64,000 nucleotides of DNA, from NCBI GenBank assembly GCA_037447655.1, contig JBBHKE010003004.1, positions 1 to 64,000 of the forward strand, given 5' to 3'. The DNA is from Zygnema cylindricum (lineage: Eukaryota; Streptophyta; Zygnematophyceae; Zygnematales; Zygnemataceae). The position numbers and the translations under genes were made by a program. The notes under the pieces are model-generated. The model was not told the DNA's origin. It saw only the letters and a program-made list of their open reading frames with translations, and did no database searches. Below, in pieces: positions 8,707 through 21,580 of the stretch; positions within the stretch are counted from its first letter, which is position 1, and each line of letters begins with the position of its first letter.

Positions 8707-10100
8707 TTGAAGTTTTACTTCTTCTCCACCAAGCGTTAGCTTCAACTCTCGAGCCCCTTCCAAGTATCTTAGGACTCGTTTTGCTGCCTCTAAATATGAT
8801 ATTTCTTGGAATCTGCAGACTCCATCTCATACCGACTCCATCTCATACCACATATTGTTGCCGGAATATCAGGACGTATGTAATTCATTAAATAGATTAG
8901 ACTCTTAACAATCTATTGATAGGAAATATTTTCTATAAATTTTGACTCCCCTATTTTTAAACTGTCTCCCACAATTATTCCTAAATCTATTTTTGCTCCC
9001 TCTAATTTCTTTACCAATTCCATAAGAGTGGCAACTCTTTTTACATCATTTTTTGTCAAATTTTTCCAACATATTCCATATAACCTCTTTTTGTGTAAGT
9101 CTAACAATTCTCTTAGTTTTCCAGCATATTCTTTGTAACCTCTTTCTGTGCAAGTCCAATAATTTTTTAGTCCTATCTCTCTCTACTTGTAAACCAAAAA
9201 TATACCTTGCCTCCCCGAAATATTTCATTTCAAATCTAGATTTTAAGGTCGTTTTGATATTGGTAATTCTCTAAATCATTTTAAAAATATTCAACAAGTC
9301 ATTAACATGTACAGGAAGAAAAATTGTTCCATCCTCTCCTTCCTTAACACAAACTGAGTGATCAGAGCTAATCATAGTGAAACGGAGATTAGTCAAATAC
9401 TCATCTAATTTTAGATTCCATTGCCACGAGCAAGGTTGAGGCCATATAGTGATTCCAATAGTTTGCACACTACATTTTCTTTTCCTTTCATTTAGTTCAT
9501 TTTTGGTTGTTTCATGTATATTAATTTTTCTAGTTACCCGTGTAAGAAGGCATTTTTAACATCCATTTGATGTATTTCCATATTTTTTATGGCTGCCAGT
9601 GTTAACAATTGCCGACAACAATTGCCGACAGTTGAAAATGTGACAATTGGTTTAAATGTCCGACAATTGAAAATGTGACAATTGGTTAAAATGTCTCCTC
9701 ATAGTCAATTCTTTTTATTCGATTATAACCCTTTGCTACTCGCCTACCTTTGTATCTTTTTATACTATAATCTGGATTAAGTTTTACTTTAAAGACCCAC
9801 TTACTCCCAATTGCCTTGTGATCCGGAGAAAATTCCACGAGTTCCCGCGTTTTGGCCTCCATAATTGATTTCATTTCGTCATTTGTTACTGCTATCCAGT
9901 GTTGCTTTTCGGGTGCACAAAATGCTTGCTGAATGGTTAGAGGCTCTTCGGAAATTTTTGTGAATGCATAATGGTTTGCACTTGCATTTCGTCGACTACT
10001 TCACCTTCTTCACCTCGAAAATTTTCAGGCTGAAATTGACGGAAGCCTTGCACTACGTTTCTGTGTAACTGTCTCTCCATCTATGTTCCGATTTCCTAAG
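8707..10100 (-). pseudogene. Decayed reverse-strand copia pol (RNase H, RT)
   Basis: Minus-strand frames give broken copia RT and RNase H. They include a KWVFKVKLNPD...YKGRRVAKGYN motif with IDYEETF near 9686-9874, an LKLDEYLTNL...SSDHSVCV stretch with VNDLL in place of VDDLL near 9290-9440, and a duplicated LTQKEVIWNMLEKF segment near 9046-9228. The sequence is nearer to element B than to A (EPLTIQQAF...DEMKSIME). Many stops and shifts make it dead. Short repeats of CAATTGCCGACA and GACAATTGG lie at 9596-9690. Confidence 0.8.
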
Positions 10101-11763
10101 TCAGCGATGAGATGATCTCCTATACCCATGCCCTTTTTCATTACCGTAATAGCACATGTCAAGTTTGCGATAATATTGATTCTGACTTTTCTCAAAACTG
10201 TTGTTTTGTAAAACTTTGTGTTTCGAAAGCTTCGTTTTTCATTACACTAATAGCACATGTCAGGTTTGCAATGATATTGATTCTAACTTTTTTGAAACTA
10301 CTATTTTCTTAAAGTTTGTGTGTCAAAAGCTTTTGACGTCCAATAACTTTAAAAGCTCCTAGACCAGACTTTTCATCTATGACATACTAAATTGATATGG
10401 CTAGATTCCAACCAACCTGTGGTAGTTTCTTCAAGTGGTAAGAGACTCTTTATATTCACTATGAAGCCCTCTAATTAATAGTGAAGCTTGTTGATAATAA
10501 GGAAATGTACCACGTGAACAAGCATTTTCTACAAGTAGTTTACTTAGGCCATAGCAATACGCAACCATTTTACCGCCAGTGTACTTATACTCCTAAATTT
10601 TGCCAACAGTAATCATCTACTGTTGCACATTATTCTTGGTGTGCATATTTTTAAGAGGATTCTACATCTTTGACGTCTTTTTCATTTGAATATGCGCCAT
10701 CACAAGCTCTTTTGAAATAAGCATTTTGAAAGTGTGAAGACATTATAAATTTTTCTTCTTCCAGCGAGCCTCTGATTCTCCCAAAGATTTGTCCACCTCG
10801 TCTATGAGATTTGAATTAAGAAAGTACACTTCTACCATATATCCGCCCAATAGATATAGTCGGTACCCTCAAAGACAGGAATTCTTGAGGGAGGGCCTGT
10901 AACCTGTTGTTTTATGACGGCCGCTGCAACACTAGCTCTTGTTTTATGACTGCCGCTGCAACACCAGCTCTTGTTGAAGAGGTAGCTAGTAGTCATCACA
11001 GAACCAAAGAAAAGAAGCAGTCAAGATATTGCCTATGACCCACTGCATAAAGTAGTCTATGTGGCCAAATGCCCACAAATTGCACTAGAGTACAGTTTAC
11101 TGCGTGTGTTGACAACTCACAATGTTTCAAGAAAAACGCCTAAATAAACCAAGAGATATACCCTAGTGAATACCTCTTAAAATGCACATTTGTGCTCATC
11201 GAAACCATGGAAAGGAATACATGAAAAACACCTAGTCCTAGAATTTATACAAAATAAATTCCACTACAACCTGACTAGCCAATCACATTAATGTAAAGTA
11301 TGTTACAGTACTGTCTAACGTTCTCTATTGTTGTCTAACCGTTCTCTATTGTAATCTGAGTCAGTACATGATGTACGCTAAGTTAGTGAAGAGTACGTCT
11401 ACTATTTCGAGAAACGAACAAACCCTAATTGTTTCCTAATAACTAATATGAATTATACATACTAATAAAAAAATACATATGAAGACAAACTACTATTTCA
11501 ATAAAGTTTGCACCAACAATGTTACTCGTACGCGACGGGATTCGTCGTGTCATAGTGGTTTACTTGAAGATTCTGTTACATTTGTTTTGGTCTGATCTTG
11601 TCTATCGGATAATATCTCATAAATAGTGCACTAAGCGCCATTCCGCAACAACATTTCGATACGGACTTCCTTTAAATCTTATCATGTCATATGTTTTATT
11701 ACGAAGCATGTTGTAATGGCATCTTCTTACATAATATTAATTTTGGTACGTAGTGCTAGATAA
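10101..11763. other. Non-coding tail of the duplicated block, copy 1
   Basis: No gene is recognisable. It is AT-rich sequence matching 19983-21580. Near 10918-10975 a roughly 33-bp segment around CCGCTGCAAC is tandemly duplicated, whereas copy 2 has one. The block ends at GTGCTAGATA, where element C begins. Confidence 0.6.
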
Positions 11764-12830
11764 TGTAGAAATTAATGGTTCATTTTTAAGTATTTTCTAG
11801 GTCTAAATTAAAATACAGAAAGAAGCCAAGGCAGTCTATCACTAACTTCTCTCTCTAACTCCCACACTTGTCGCAGTCACTGGGAAGTTGGAGTGGAAGC
11901 TAGAGCCATGGCTGCCTAGGCTATCCAGAGGTTTACGGGAAATAGATTAGTTTATTTTCTGATAAGTTTATTTGCTAAAAGGGTAGATGTCGGAACCAAG
12001 AATTGATCCTGGCACCTGCGGAATGCCGGATGGCCGGTAGCCGGTAGTCCTACCAGTTAAGTCTAAGACTAATGATATATGATATAGGGTTTGATATTTA
12101 TTTAAATATTATTACGGAGGATAATTCATTTAACTACAACTGTTTACGGGATACATAGATCCAGTTATGTAAAAGTATGGATTACGTTATGTATAAGAAA
12201 CTAGTACCGCGCATTTATTTCTTTAAACGAAACAAATACCGCGCATGTATTTATGACGGCTACGATTGAAATTTGCATTCAATCGGACGGCCGGGAAGAA
12301 AGCCGAGATCGCGGAAGAGAATCTCGGCGGTTTGATGTCATCGCCACATCGGGTGACACGTGGCAAAATTTCGTTGGATCGCGGCATCCCCGGGAATTAC
12401 GGGACCAAACCTGGATATGACATGTGTCGACTTTTAGGCCATGTCGCACAGTTTCTGTACCGAAAGTACACCGACAGCTGTACTTTTGTGTACGGAAGTG
12501 TAATCTGATTGGCTCCGTACATAAGTAGATAGAGTTTGTGAGAGAGATAGGACTTAGAAAAAAATTGGTAGATAGGACCCTCTCTCCCAATAGCTTTTGT
12601 ACAAAAGGTCAACTTTGACCCTCCATAACTTACTACTAATGGGAGCAAATTCAGAGATTCTTTTTGCTATCAACTCACGGGGGTCTGACCTTCACAGGGG
12701 TGAGGGTGGTCAGAGTTTTTGTTTGCCAGGGTGGCAGTTATTCTTGCTGAAACACAAAGGGGTCAGGGTTATCCTAGAGGCTTCTTAGAAGCTGTCCACT
12801 CTGAGGACTTATGGAGGTCTTAAAGTTTTA
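11764..12830 (+). repeat. 5' LTR of copia C
   Basis: It aligns over its length with the LTR of A but is clearly diverged. It keeps the ACACGTGGC box near 12356, five GTAC words between 12450 and 12525, the GGTCAACTTTGACC repeat near 12607, and the hairpin region near 12672-12740 with several changes. Confidence 0.9.
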
Positions 12831-15800
12831 GGTTATGGGCCCACCCTCTAGTTTACCAATCTTTAATTAGACTGGCTTCATATACTGGGAAAGTATGATG
12901 ATAGGAGCTCTATGCGAGAAAAGGTTTTGGGGGATAGTGAGTGGACGAGTGGGGCGTCCATCAAGTCTTAGAGTCCCTCCAGGGTTTGGAGGAAGCAGAT
13001 TCACAAGGAAAGCAGATCCATCTTCAACGGAGGAGACAAAAGAAGGAGAGGTGGTGGAAAAAGCAACGGAGAAGGAGACGACCTCACCAATAGCAACTGG
13101 TTCAGCATTCATGTCACCTATTCCGAGGAACGAGGAGAATGATACTGATACCTCGGACTTCAACAATATGGCGGCAAAGCACGTCATCCTCCGCCATCTT
13201 ACTCAAGGGCTTGCATGTCCTCATTTGCAGGTAGAAAAGGCATCCGATCTTTGGATGGCTCTCATAAAGATGTAGCGAAGTTGTACGATTCAACAACAAC
13301 AGTTGGCTGATGAGAAAATGAAATTGTATGTATACAAAGGGGGGAAGATGTTCGAGTTTTGCAATGAGCTTGCTACACTTTTTATGGAGCTAGAGAGTGT
13401 TGGAAAAGATTTTAGTGAAAAAGAAAAGGATAATTGTTTACTGATGAAGTTACCCGATGAATTCAAGAACATAGTCAACCGTGTGGAGGACTTGTCGGAC
13501 TCAAGGTGGATATGGAACTCAGTGGTAGGGATGATTTTCGTTCAGGAGAATACGATTGAGATCCGAACGGGAGAAAAGAGTGGGCAAGCATTGGCAACTG
13601 TTACTGATTGGAAGAACAAGAATCCCGAAAACCGGTCGGAAACTATGGGGTGAGGGAGTAGAAAAATCAGACCGACGAGTTCGGACCAAGAGCTCCCAAA
13701 GGTTTATGTCATTTTTGTAAGAAACCGGGGTATTATATGGCAGAATGCACTAAGCTAACCGAGCTTCGGTTAAAGGAGGGGCGGACCTGTGGCCCCCGAG
13801 AGGAAAGAAAAAGGCCCTTGTGACACAGGTACATGAGGCGGAATCCGAGGACGAGGACAATGAGCTCATATTAGATGAGGAGTTGGAGGCAAAAAACGAG
13901 GTCGAAATTGCACAAAGGCAGAAATGTGCTTACGGTGGATTGAAAGGTGAAGCAGGTTGGATTGTAGATTCTGGTGCCTCCATGCACATGTGTAAGGATA
14001 AGCACCTGTTCACTAAGATAAGAAAGATTCTCACCGTAGAGATAGAGTACGGGGATGGGAGGATAGTCACTACTACTCTTGTAGGATCAGTAGATTTGAA
14101 AAGTGTTAGTAGAAGGAAAGACATCTACAGTAACACTCTCCGATGTATTGTTTATTCTGGAGCTGAAAAAAAACCTCATCTCTACATCTACATTAGATGA
14201 TAAGGGTTTTTTTACTAGCACTAGGGAAGGAGTCTTTACTGCTAGCTTTGAGGAGGATGTCTATTTCATTGCTGAGAAAGGTAGCCATGGGATGTTTAAG
14301 CTGATTTTAAGCAATGAAACGAAGAAACTTTATTATGCTGGTGTTCATGATATTTTGATGTGGCATAAGAGGCTTGGGCATGTGAATCTAGATAAGTTAA
14401 GAGAGATGAAAAAGATGGGAGTGGTGGAAGGGATTCAGTTCAGTGAGAGTGATAATATAAGTGATTGTAGTGGATGTGCTCAAGGTAAAGCACACAAATT
14501 ACCCTTTCCTAAAACAGCCACCTATAAGGGAGAATAAATCTAGATCTAGAACACACAGATATTTTGGGACCGGCTAAAGTGCCCTCATCGGGGGGGAAGA
14601 GATTTATGATGTCTATCACAGATGATTGGTCTTGGTATTCCCGGGTGTATTTTTAAGAAAACAAGTCAGAAGCTCACGATTGTTTTAGACAATATAAAGC
14701 ATGGAGCGAAAATCTCCATGAAACTCCAATAAAGACAATAAGGAGTGACAATGGTGGAGAGTATATTTATAGCCAGTTTGAGGTTTTTTTGAGGGAAGAT
14801 GGGGTCCAACACCAAAAGACAGTTCCAGAAAAACCAGTAAAAGAATGGGGTAGCTGAAAAGTTAAATAGAACACTAAATGATAGTGCTAGAAGTATGTTG
14901 TCAAATAAGAAGATAGGAAAAAGGGTTTGGGCAGAAGCAATGAACTGTGCTTATTACCTCAAAAATAGAGTTCTTACTTCAGCTATAAAAGATCAAACAC
15001 CTTATGAGAGATGGACACGCCGAAAACCAGACATATCTCACTTAAAGGTTTTCGGCAGTGAAGTTTTCAATCTAGATACAGATCGGTCTAATTGGAAGCT
15101 AGATCCTAAAGGAAAACCGGGATACTTATTAGGATATGATGAGGATGTTAAAGGATATAGAGTTTATGATCTAAAAAGGGAAGATATAATCTTAGTAAAG
15201 AATCTAGTAGTTATGGATGAAGGAAAGTCCGTGGATCCGTTCAAGTATATAAAGTCAGTAAAAATCAGATTTGAGTCAGAAAAATTCCGATTACTTTGAA
15301 CTTCCTAACTATCCAGGTTTTAGAGAAGATGACATTCTTGCATGTACAAATCAGACCGAAAAGAACTCGGCTGCGGAAACTCCAGTGACAACTCTACCCG
15401 AAGCGGAAAACATGGTGGAAATTGATTCGGAATCAAGGGATAGGGGAGAAGCCGAGATTGTTCGAAATAACCCACAACAACCATCTATTACGGCCACAGA
15501 TTTTGAGGGGGGAAGGAGGAGTAGCAAAAGATTGCAAGAAAAACAGGTTAATAACAAGGTAACAAAACTATCTCATCAAGATGAACCTCAGACTTATGGA
15601 GAGGCAATGAATTGCCCAGAAAGAAACTAGTGGAAGACAGCCATCAATGAGGAGATGGCCTCAATTATGGCAGCCAATACTTGGGAGCTGGTGGATTGTC
15701 CACCTAACCGAAAACCAATCAGTTGTAAGTGGATTTTCAAATTATAACTGAACCCAGATAACACAATTGAGCGTTACAAGGCCCGATTAGTGGCAAAGGG

Positions 15801-17163
15801 ATTTACACAAAAGGAGGGAATTGACTACGAGGAAACCTTTGCCCCGGTCGTCAGATTTCCCTCCGTCCGCATACTTCTCAGACTAGCAGCATTGGAAGAC
15901 ATGGAGGTGCACCAAATGGACATCAAGACAACCTTTTTGCATAGAGAATTGAAAGAGGAGATCTTCATGCGACAACCCGAAAGATTTGTGGAGGAAGGAG
16001 AGGAGAGTAAGGTATGTCGGTTGATTAAATCACTTTATGGTTTGAAACAGGCGCCTCGACAGTGGAATAAGAAGCTTGATAAGTTTCTTACCGGTTTAGG
16101 ATATATCCGGATCAGCTCAGATCACTCAATCTATGTTTTTGAAGATGAGGAATGTGTTATATTTATTGCAATTTATGTTGATGATTTGCTTGTTTTAAGT
16201 AAATCAATGGAAAAAATAAATAAAATGAAAACCGATCTTAACGGGAGATTTGAAATGAACGATATGGGGGAAGCAATTTTTTTTTTGGAATTCAAGTAGA
16301 AAGAGACCGAAAAAGAAAGATTATAAGATTGACTCAAAAGAAAGCAATAGGAAACATGTTGGAAAAATTTCAGATGGATAAAGCTAATAGTTGCACAACT
16401 CCAATGGAGTTAAAAGGGGGATGTGGGGGGAGTGAGGATGAAGGAGTCATAGTCTTAGACGAGGAATTTAGTCATGAAGAACATAAGTTCATGCACACTA
16501 TTCCTTACAGGCAAGTAGGGGGAAGTCTAATCTATTTTATAAATTATACCTGGTCGGATTTAACTGCAGTTGTAGGAGTGCTGGGTAGAAGTCTAAATGC
16601 TCCCACTAAGAGGGATTGGGAGGCTGCTAAGAGAGTCCTTAGATATTTGATAGGAACTAGGGATCTATGGTTGCATTTGGGTGGGTAGAATACTGACATC
16701 ACCACTAGGAGTGATGTCAATTATGGTGATGCTCCGATGAGGAGATGTACTTCTGGATATGTATTATATGTGGGTGATGGGGCTTGGTGTTGGAGTAGCT
16801 AACAGCAAAATGTTATTGCTCAATCCACCATGGAGGCTTACTATATGGCCTCTTGCTCTGCTATAAAAGAATTGATGTGGGTTAAGTCTTTGCTTGGTGA
16901 GCTTGGTCACCTTAAGAGTGGTGTGCAAAAAAAAATTGTGATAATCAGGCAGCAATCGCTATTTCTGCCAATCCTAAACATCATTTTAAAGCCAAACACA
17001 TGGACATGGACTCATTTTTGTTAGAGAGAAAGTAGAAAACAAAATAATCAATTTAAAGTACGGACCATATAGCGAGATGGTAGCAGATATGATGACCAAA
17101 CCTCTGCCTTCCCCTAAGCTAATTATTCTGCAAGGAGAAGTGTGGTCTAAAATTAAAGATTGA
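12831..17163 (+). pseudogene. Copia gag-pol pseudogene (element C)
   Basis: It is collinear with the A polyprotein: gag from the primer-binding site, a knuckle with CHFCKKPGYYMAEC (H replaced by Y), protease DSGA, the HHCC module, integrase, RT with YVDD and RNase H. It is broken by many stops and frameshifts, for example TAG at 13273-13275, a shift at about 14100, TAA at 14535-14537 and a shift near 16280. It cannot encode active proteins. Confidence 0.92.
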
Positions 17164-17180
17164 CTAGAAAATAAGGGGAG

Positions 17181-17344
17181 TGTAAAAATTAATGGTTCCT
17201 TTTTAAGTATTTTTTATGTCTAAATTAAAATACAGAAAGAAGCCGAGGCAGTCTATCTCTAACTTCTCTTTCCAACTCCCACACTTGTCGTAGTCACTGG
17301 GAATTTGGAGTGGAAGCTAGAGCCATGGCTGCCTAGGCTATCCA
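17181..17344 (+). repeat. Truncated 3' LTR of copia C
   Basis: Only the first 164 bp are present, ending at GCCTAGGCTATCCAG. The next bases belong to the other LTR type (17345 onward). The hybrid suggests recombination between related LTRs. Confidence 0.8.
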
Positions 17345-18528
17345 GGAAAAATAAAAGGAGGAAGTCCGTAAAGGCATCATGCTTCTCGCTCCACTCTCAT
17401 GTCCCCATACTTGTTGCACTCACTGAAGACCGGAGAAAGGAAAATTTTATTGAGGAAGTCAGCAAAGGGAGCCTGCTTCTCGCTACACTCTCCAGTCCCC
17501 ATACTTGTTGCTTTCACTGAAGACCGGAGAGAGAGGCAGAGCCATGGGTGCCTATAATGTCTAAGGAGATTGAGAATAGGCTAATAGGACCACTGCTTAA
17601 ATACATAGGGTACGATGGGTATTTAAATATGTACACGAGGAAAATTCCATTCAACTAATAGAACAAACTCGTAAAGCATAAACTTGTTGTACCTTATATA
17701 CCGTATGAAACAAATGTTACGGACATTTATTTCGATAGTTTGTATCAAAAGTCGATTTGGATAAACGGCCATGATGCAAGCAAATATTTCGGAATGGTCG
17801 CCTTGGCGGTTTTTGGACGCCGCCACTCCGGATGACACGTGGCAATATCTTGTAAAATTAGAGAATCTCCAAAACGCACGATAACAAGTTCCGATCTGAG
17901 AGTTGTCATCGTTATTGCTATACCGGACAAGAGCCGTACAGAAAGTACTCTGGCACGTGTACTTATCTATACGGTACAATCCTGTGATTGGTGTTGTATT
18001 TCAATACAAAGGGGTTTAGAGAGAGATTTAGACTTATCCAAATTTAGATGTAGCCGCCTCTCTCCAAGAGAGCTTTCGTACAAAAGGTCATCTTTGACCA
18101 TCATAATTTACTGCTCATGTTCGAGTGGCACGTGATTGCCGGTTTAATACGGGGTAGAATGTGATACGTCACACTCAAAGCCGCATAAAATAAATAAGTA
18201 CGGACCCGCCAAGCTCTACATCGAGTTGGTGGCATAGTGGTTTGTTCGCTGATAGCTCAAGTCAGAGGTCCCAAGTTCGAGCCCAGGTCCGCTCACTTTT
18301 CCTTAGTATGAGACATAATGAATCGCGGATTTCACGAAAATCTAACACTCAGGGGAGAAAATTCAGTGTTTTTTGTTGTTATCGACTCAGGGGAGTCTTG
18401 TCTTCACAAAGGTGAAGATGGTCAGGGTTTTTGTCCACCAAGGTGGCAGTTATTTTTGCTGAAACAAGAAGGGGTCAAGGTTATCCTAGGATCTTTGTAT
18501 GAGCTGCTCGCTCTGAGGACCTATGGAG
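17345..18528 (+). repeat. Second copy of the tandem-repeat LTR type
   Basis: It matches about 905-2207 with moderate divergence: two instead of three head units, the ACACGTGGC box near 17834, a tRNA-like sequence (18223-18295) and hairpins at 18384-18397 and 18402-18417. It then runs into the reverse-strand RNase H remnant without interruption, showing the state before element A inserted. Confidence 0.75.
18223..18295 (+). tRNA. tRNA-like sequence, second copy
   Basis: This is a 73-nt relative of 1899-1971. The anticodon stem is stronger here (CTGAT/GTCAG around AGCTCAA), and box A TGGCATAGTGG is unchanged. The T stem and one acceptor pair are weakened. It is probably not a functional tRNA. 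Confidence 0.4.
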
Positions 18529-19985
18529 GTCCTAGAGTTGTAGGTGATTGTCTGCTCGGCATCTTACCGTAGCAGGTATCACTCCACGTTTGAAGTTTTA
18601 CTTCTTCTCCACCAAGCGTTAGCTTGAACTCTCAAGCCCCTTCCAAGTATCTTAGGACTCGTTTTGCTGCCTCTAAATATGATATTCTTGGATTCTGCAA
18701 AGTCCATCTCATACCGACTCCATCTCATACCACTTACTGTCGCCGCAATATCTAGACGTATGTAATTCATTAAATAGATTAGACTCTTAACAATCTATTG
18801 ATAGGAAATATTTTCTATAAATTTTGACTCCCCTATTTTTAAACTGTCTCCCACAATTATTCCTAAATCTATTTTTGCTCCCTCTAATTTCTTTACCAAT
18901 TCCATAAGAGTGGCAACTCTTTTTACATCATTTTTTGTCAAATTTTTCCAACATATTCCATATAACCTCTTTTTGTGTAAGTCTAACAATTCTCTTAGTT
19001 TTCCAGCATATTCTTTGTAACCTCTTTCTGTGCAAGTCCAATAATTTTTTAGTCCTATCTCTCTCTACTTGTAAACCAAAAATATACCTTGCCTCCCCGA
19101 AATATTTCATTTCAAATCTAGATTTTAAGGTCGTTTTGATATTGGTAATTCTCTAAATCATTTTAAAAATATTCAACAAGTCATTAACATGTACAGGAAG
19201 AAAAATTGTTCCATCCTCTCCTTCCTTAACACAAACTGAGTGATCAGAGCTAATCATAGTGAAACGGAGATTAGTCAAATACTCATCTAATTTTAGATTC
19301 CATTGCCACGAGCAAGGTTGAGGCCATATAGTGATTCCAATAGTTTGCACACTACATTTTCTTTTCCTTTCATTTAGTTCATTTTTGGTTGTTTCATGTA
19401 TATTAATTTTTCTAGTTACCCGTGTAAGAAGGCATTTTTAACATCCATTTGATGTATTTCCATATTTTTTATGGCTGCCAGTGTTAACAATTGCCGACAA
19501 CAATTGCCGACAGTTGAAAATGTGACAATTGGTTTAAATGTCCGACAATTGAAAATGTGACAATTGGTTAAAATGTCTCCTCATAGTCAATTCTTTTTAT
19601 TCGATTATAACCCTTTGCTACTCGCCTACCTTTGTATCTTTTTATACTATAATCTGGATTAAGTTTTACTTTAAAGACCCACTTACTCCCAATTGCCTTG
19701 TGATCCGGAGAAAATTCCACGAGTTCCCGCGTTTTGGCCTCCATAATTGATTTCATTTCGTCATTTGTTACTGCTATCCAGTGTTGCTTTTCGGGTGCAC
19801 AAAATGCTTGCTGAATGGTTAGAGGCTCTTCGGAAATTTTTGTGAATGCATAATGGTTTGCACTTGCATTTCGTCGACTACTTCACCTTCTTCACCTCGA
19901 AAATTTTCAGGCTGAAATTGACGGAAGCCTTGCACTACGTTTCTGTGTAACTGTCTCTCCATCTATGTTCCGATTTCCTAAGTCA
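18529..19985 (-). pseudogene. Decayed reverse-strand copia pol, second copy
   Basis: Same RNase H-RT remnant as at 8707-10100, read on the minus strand, here uninterrupted through TWSD at about 18580. From about 18755 it is identical by eye to the first copy for nearly 1.9 kb, while both flanks differ by several percent. Confidence 0.8.
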
Positions 19986-21580
19986 GCGATGAGATGATCT
20001 CCTATACCCATGCCCTTTTTCATTACCGTAATAGCACATGTCAAGTTTGCGATAATATTGATTCTGACTTTTCTCAAAACTGTTGTTTTGTAAAACTTTG
20101 TGTTTCGAAAGCTTCGTTTTTCATTACACTAATAGCACATGTCAGGTTTGCAATGATATTGATTCTAACTTTTTTGAAACTACTATTTTCTTAAAGTTTG
20201 TGTGTCAAAAGCTTTTGACGTCCAATAACTTTAAAAGCTCCTAGACCAGACTTTTCATCTATGACATACTAAATTGATATGGCTAGATTCCAACCAACCT
20301 GTGGTAGTTTCTTCAAGTGGTAAGAGACTCTTTATATTCACTATGAAGCCCTCTAATTAATAGTGAAGCTTGTTGATAATAAGGAAATGTACCACGTGAA
20401 CAAGCATTTTCTACAAGTAGTTTACTTAGGCCATAGCAATACGCAACCATTTTACCGCCAGTGTACTTATACTCCTAAATTTTGCCAACAGTAATCATCT
20501 ACTGTTGCACATTATTCTTGGTGTGCATATTTTTAAGAGGATTCTACATCTTTGACGTCTTTTTCATTTGAATATGCGCCATCACAAGCTCTTTTGAAAT
20601 AAGCATTTTGAAAGTGTGAAGACATTATAGATTTTTCTTCTTCCAGCTAGCCTCTGATTCTCCCAAAGATTTGTCCACCTCGTCTATGAGATTTAAATTA
20701 AGAAAGTACACTTCCACCATATCCGCCCAATAGATATAGTCGGTACCCTCAAAGACAAGAATTCTTGATGGAGGGCCCGTAACCTGTTGTTTTATGACAG
20801 CCGCTGCAACACCAGCTCTTGCTGAAGTAGTAGCTAGTAGCCATCACAGAACCGACGAAAGGAAGCTGTCAAGATATTGACTATGACCCACTTCATAAAG
20901 TAGTTTATGCGGCCAAATGGCCCCAAATTGCACCCGAGTACAGTTTATTACGCGTGTTGACAACTCACAAAGTTTCAAGAAAAACGCCTAATTAAACCAA
21001 AGATATACCCTAGTGAATACCTCTTAATATGTGCTCATCAAAACCTTGGAATGGAATACATGAAAAACATCTAGTCTTAGAATTTATACAAAATAAATTC
21101 TACTACAACATGACTAGCCAATCACATCAATGTAAAGTATGTTACAATACTATCTAACCGTTTTCTATTGTAATCTGAGTAGGTACATGATGTACGCTAA
21201 GTTAGTGAAGAGTACATCTACTGTTCCGAGAAACGGACAAACCCTTATTGTTTGCAAATGTATAATACCAATTATACATACTAATAAACAAATACATATT
21301 AAGACAAACTACTATTTCAATAAAGTTTGCACCAACAATGTAACTCGTACGCGACGAGATTCGCCGTGTCATAGTGGTCCACTTGAAGATTCTGTTACTT
21401 CTATTTTGGTCCAATCTTGTCTATTGGATAGTATCTCATAAATAGTGCACTACGCGCCATTCCGCAACAACATTTCGATACGTACTTCCTTTAAATCTTA
21501 TCATTTCATATATTTTGTTACAAAGCATTATGTAGTGGCGTCTTCTTACGTCATACTAATTTTGGTACATGTGCTAGATA
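19986..21580. other. Non-coding tail of the duplicated block, copy 2
   Basis: No gene is recognised. It matches 10101-11763, with identity ending near 20629, and finishes at GTGCTAGATA. Confidence 0.55.

Larger units (their letters stand above)
11764..17344 (+). mobile_element. Copia element C, decayed relative of A, 3' LTR truncated
   Basis: The 5' LTR (11764-12830, 1067 bp) begins TGTAGAAATT and ends TTTTA. The primer-binding site GGTTATGGGCCCACC follows at 12831-12845. The internal region is a broken copy of the A gag-pol, and a polypurine tract (about 17170-17180) precedes a 3' LTR that stops after only 164 bp at 17344. There it is joined to the tandem-repeat type LTR, so the 3' end was lost by recombination or deletion and no target duplication can be checked. 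Confidence 0.9.
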
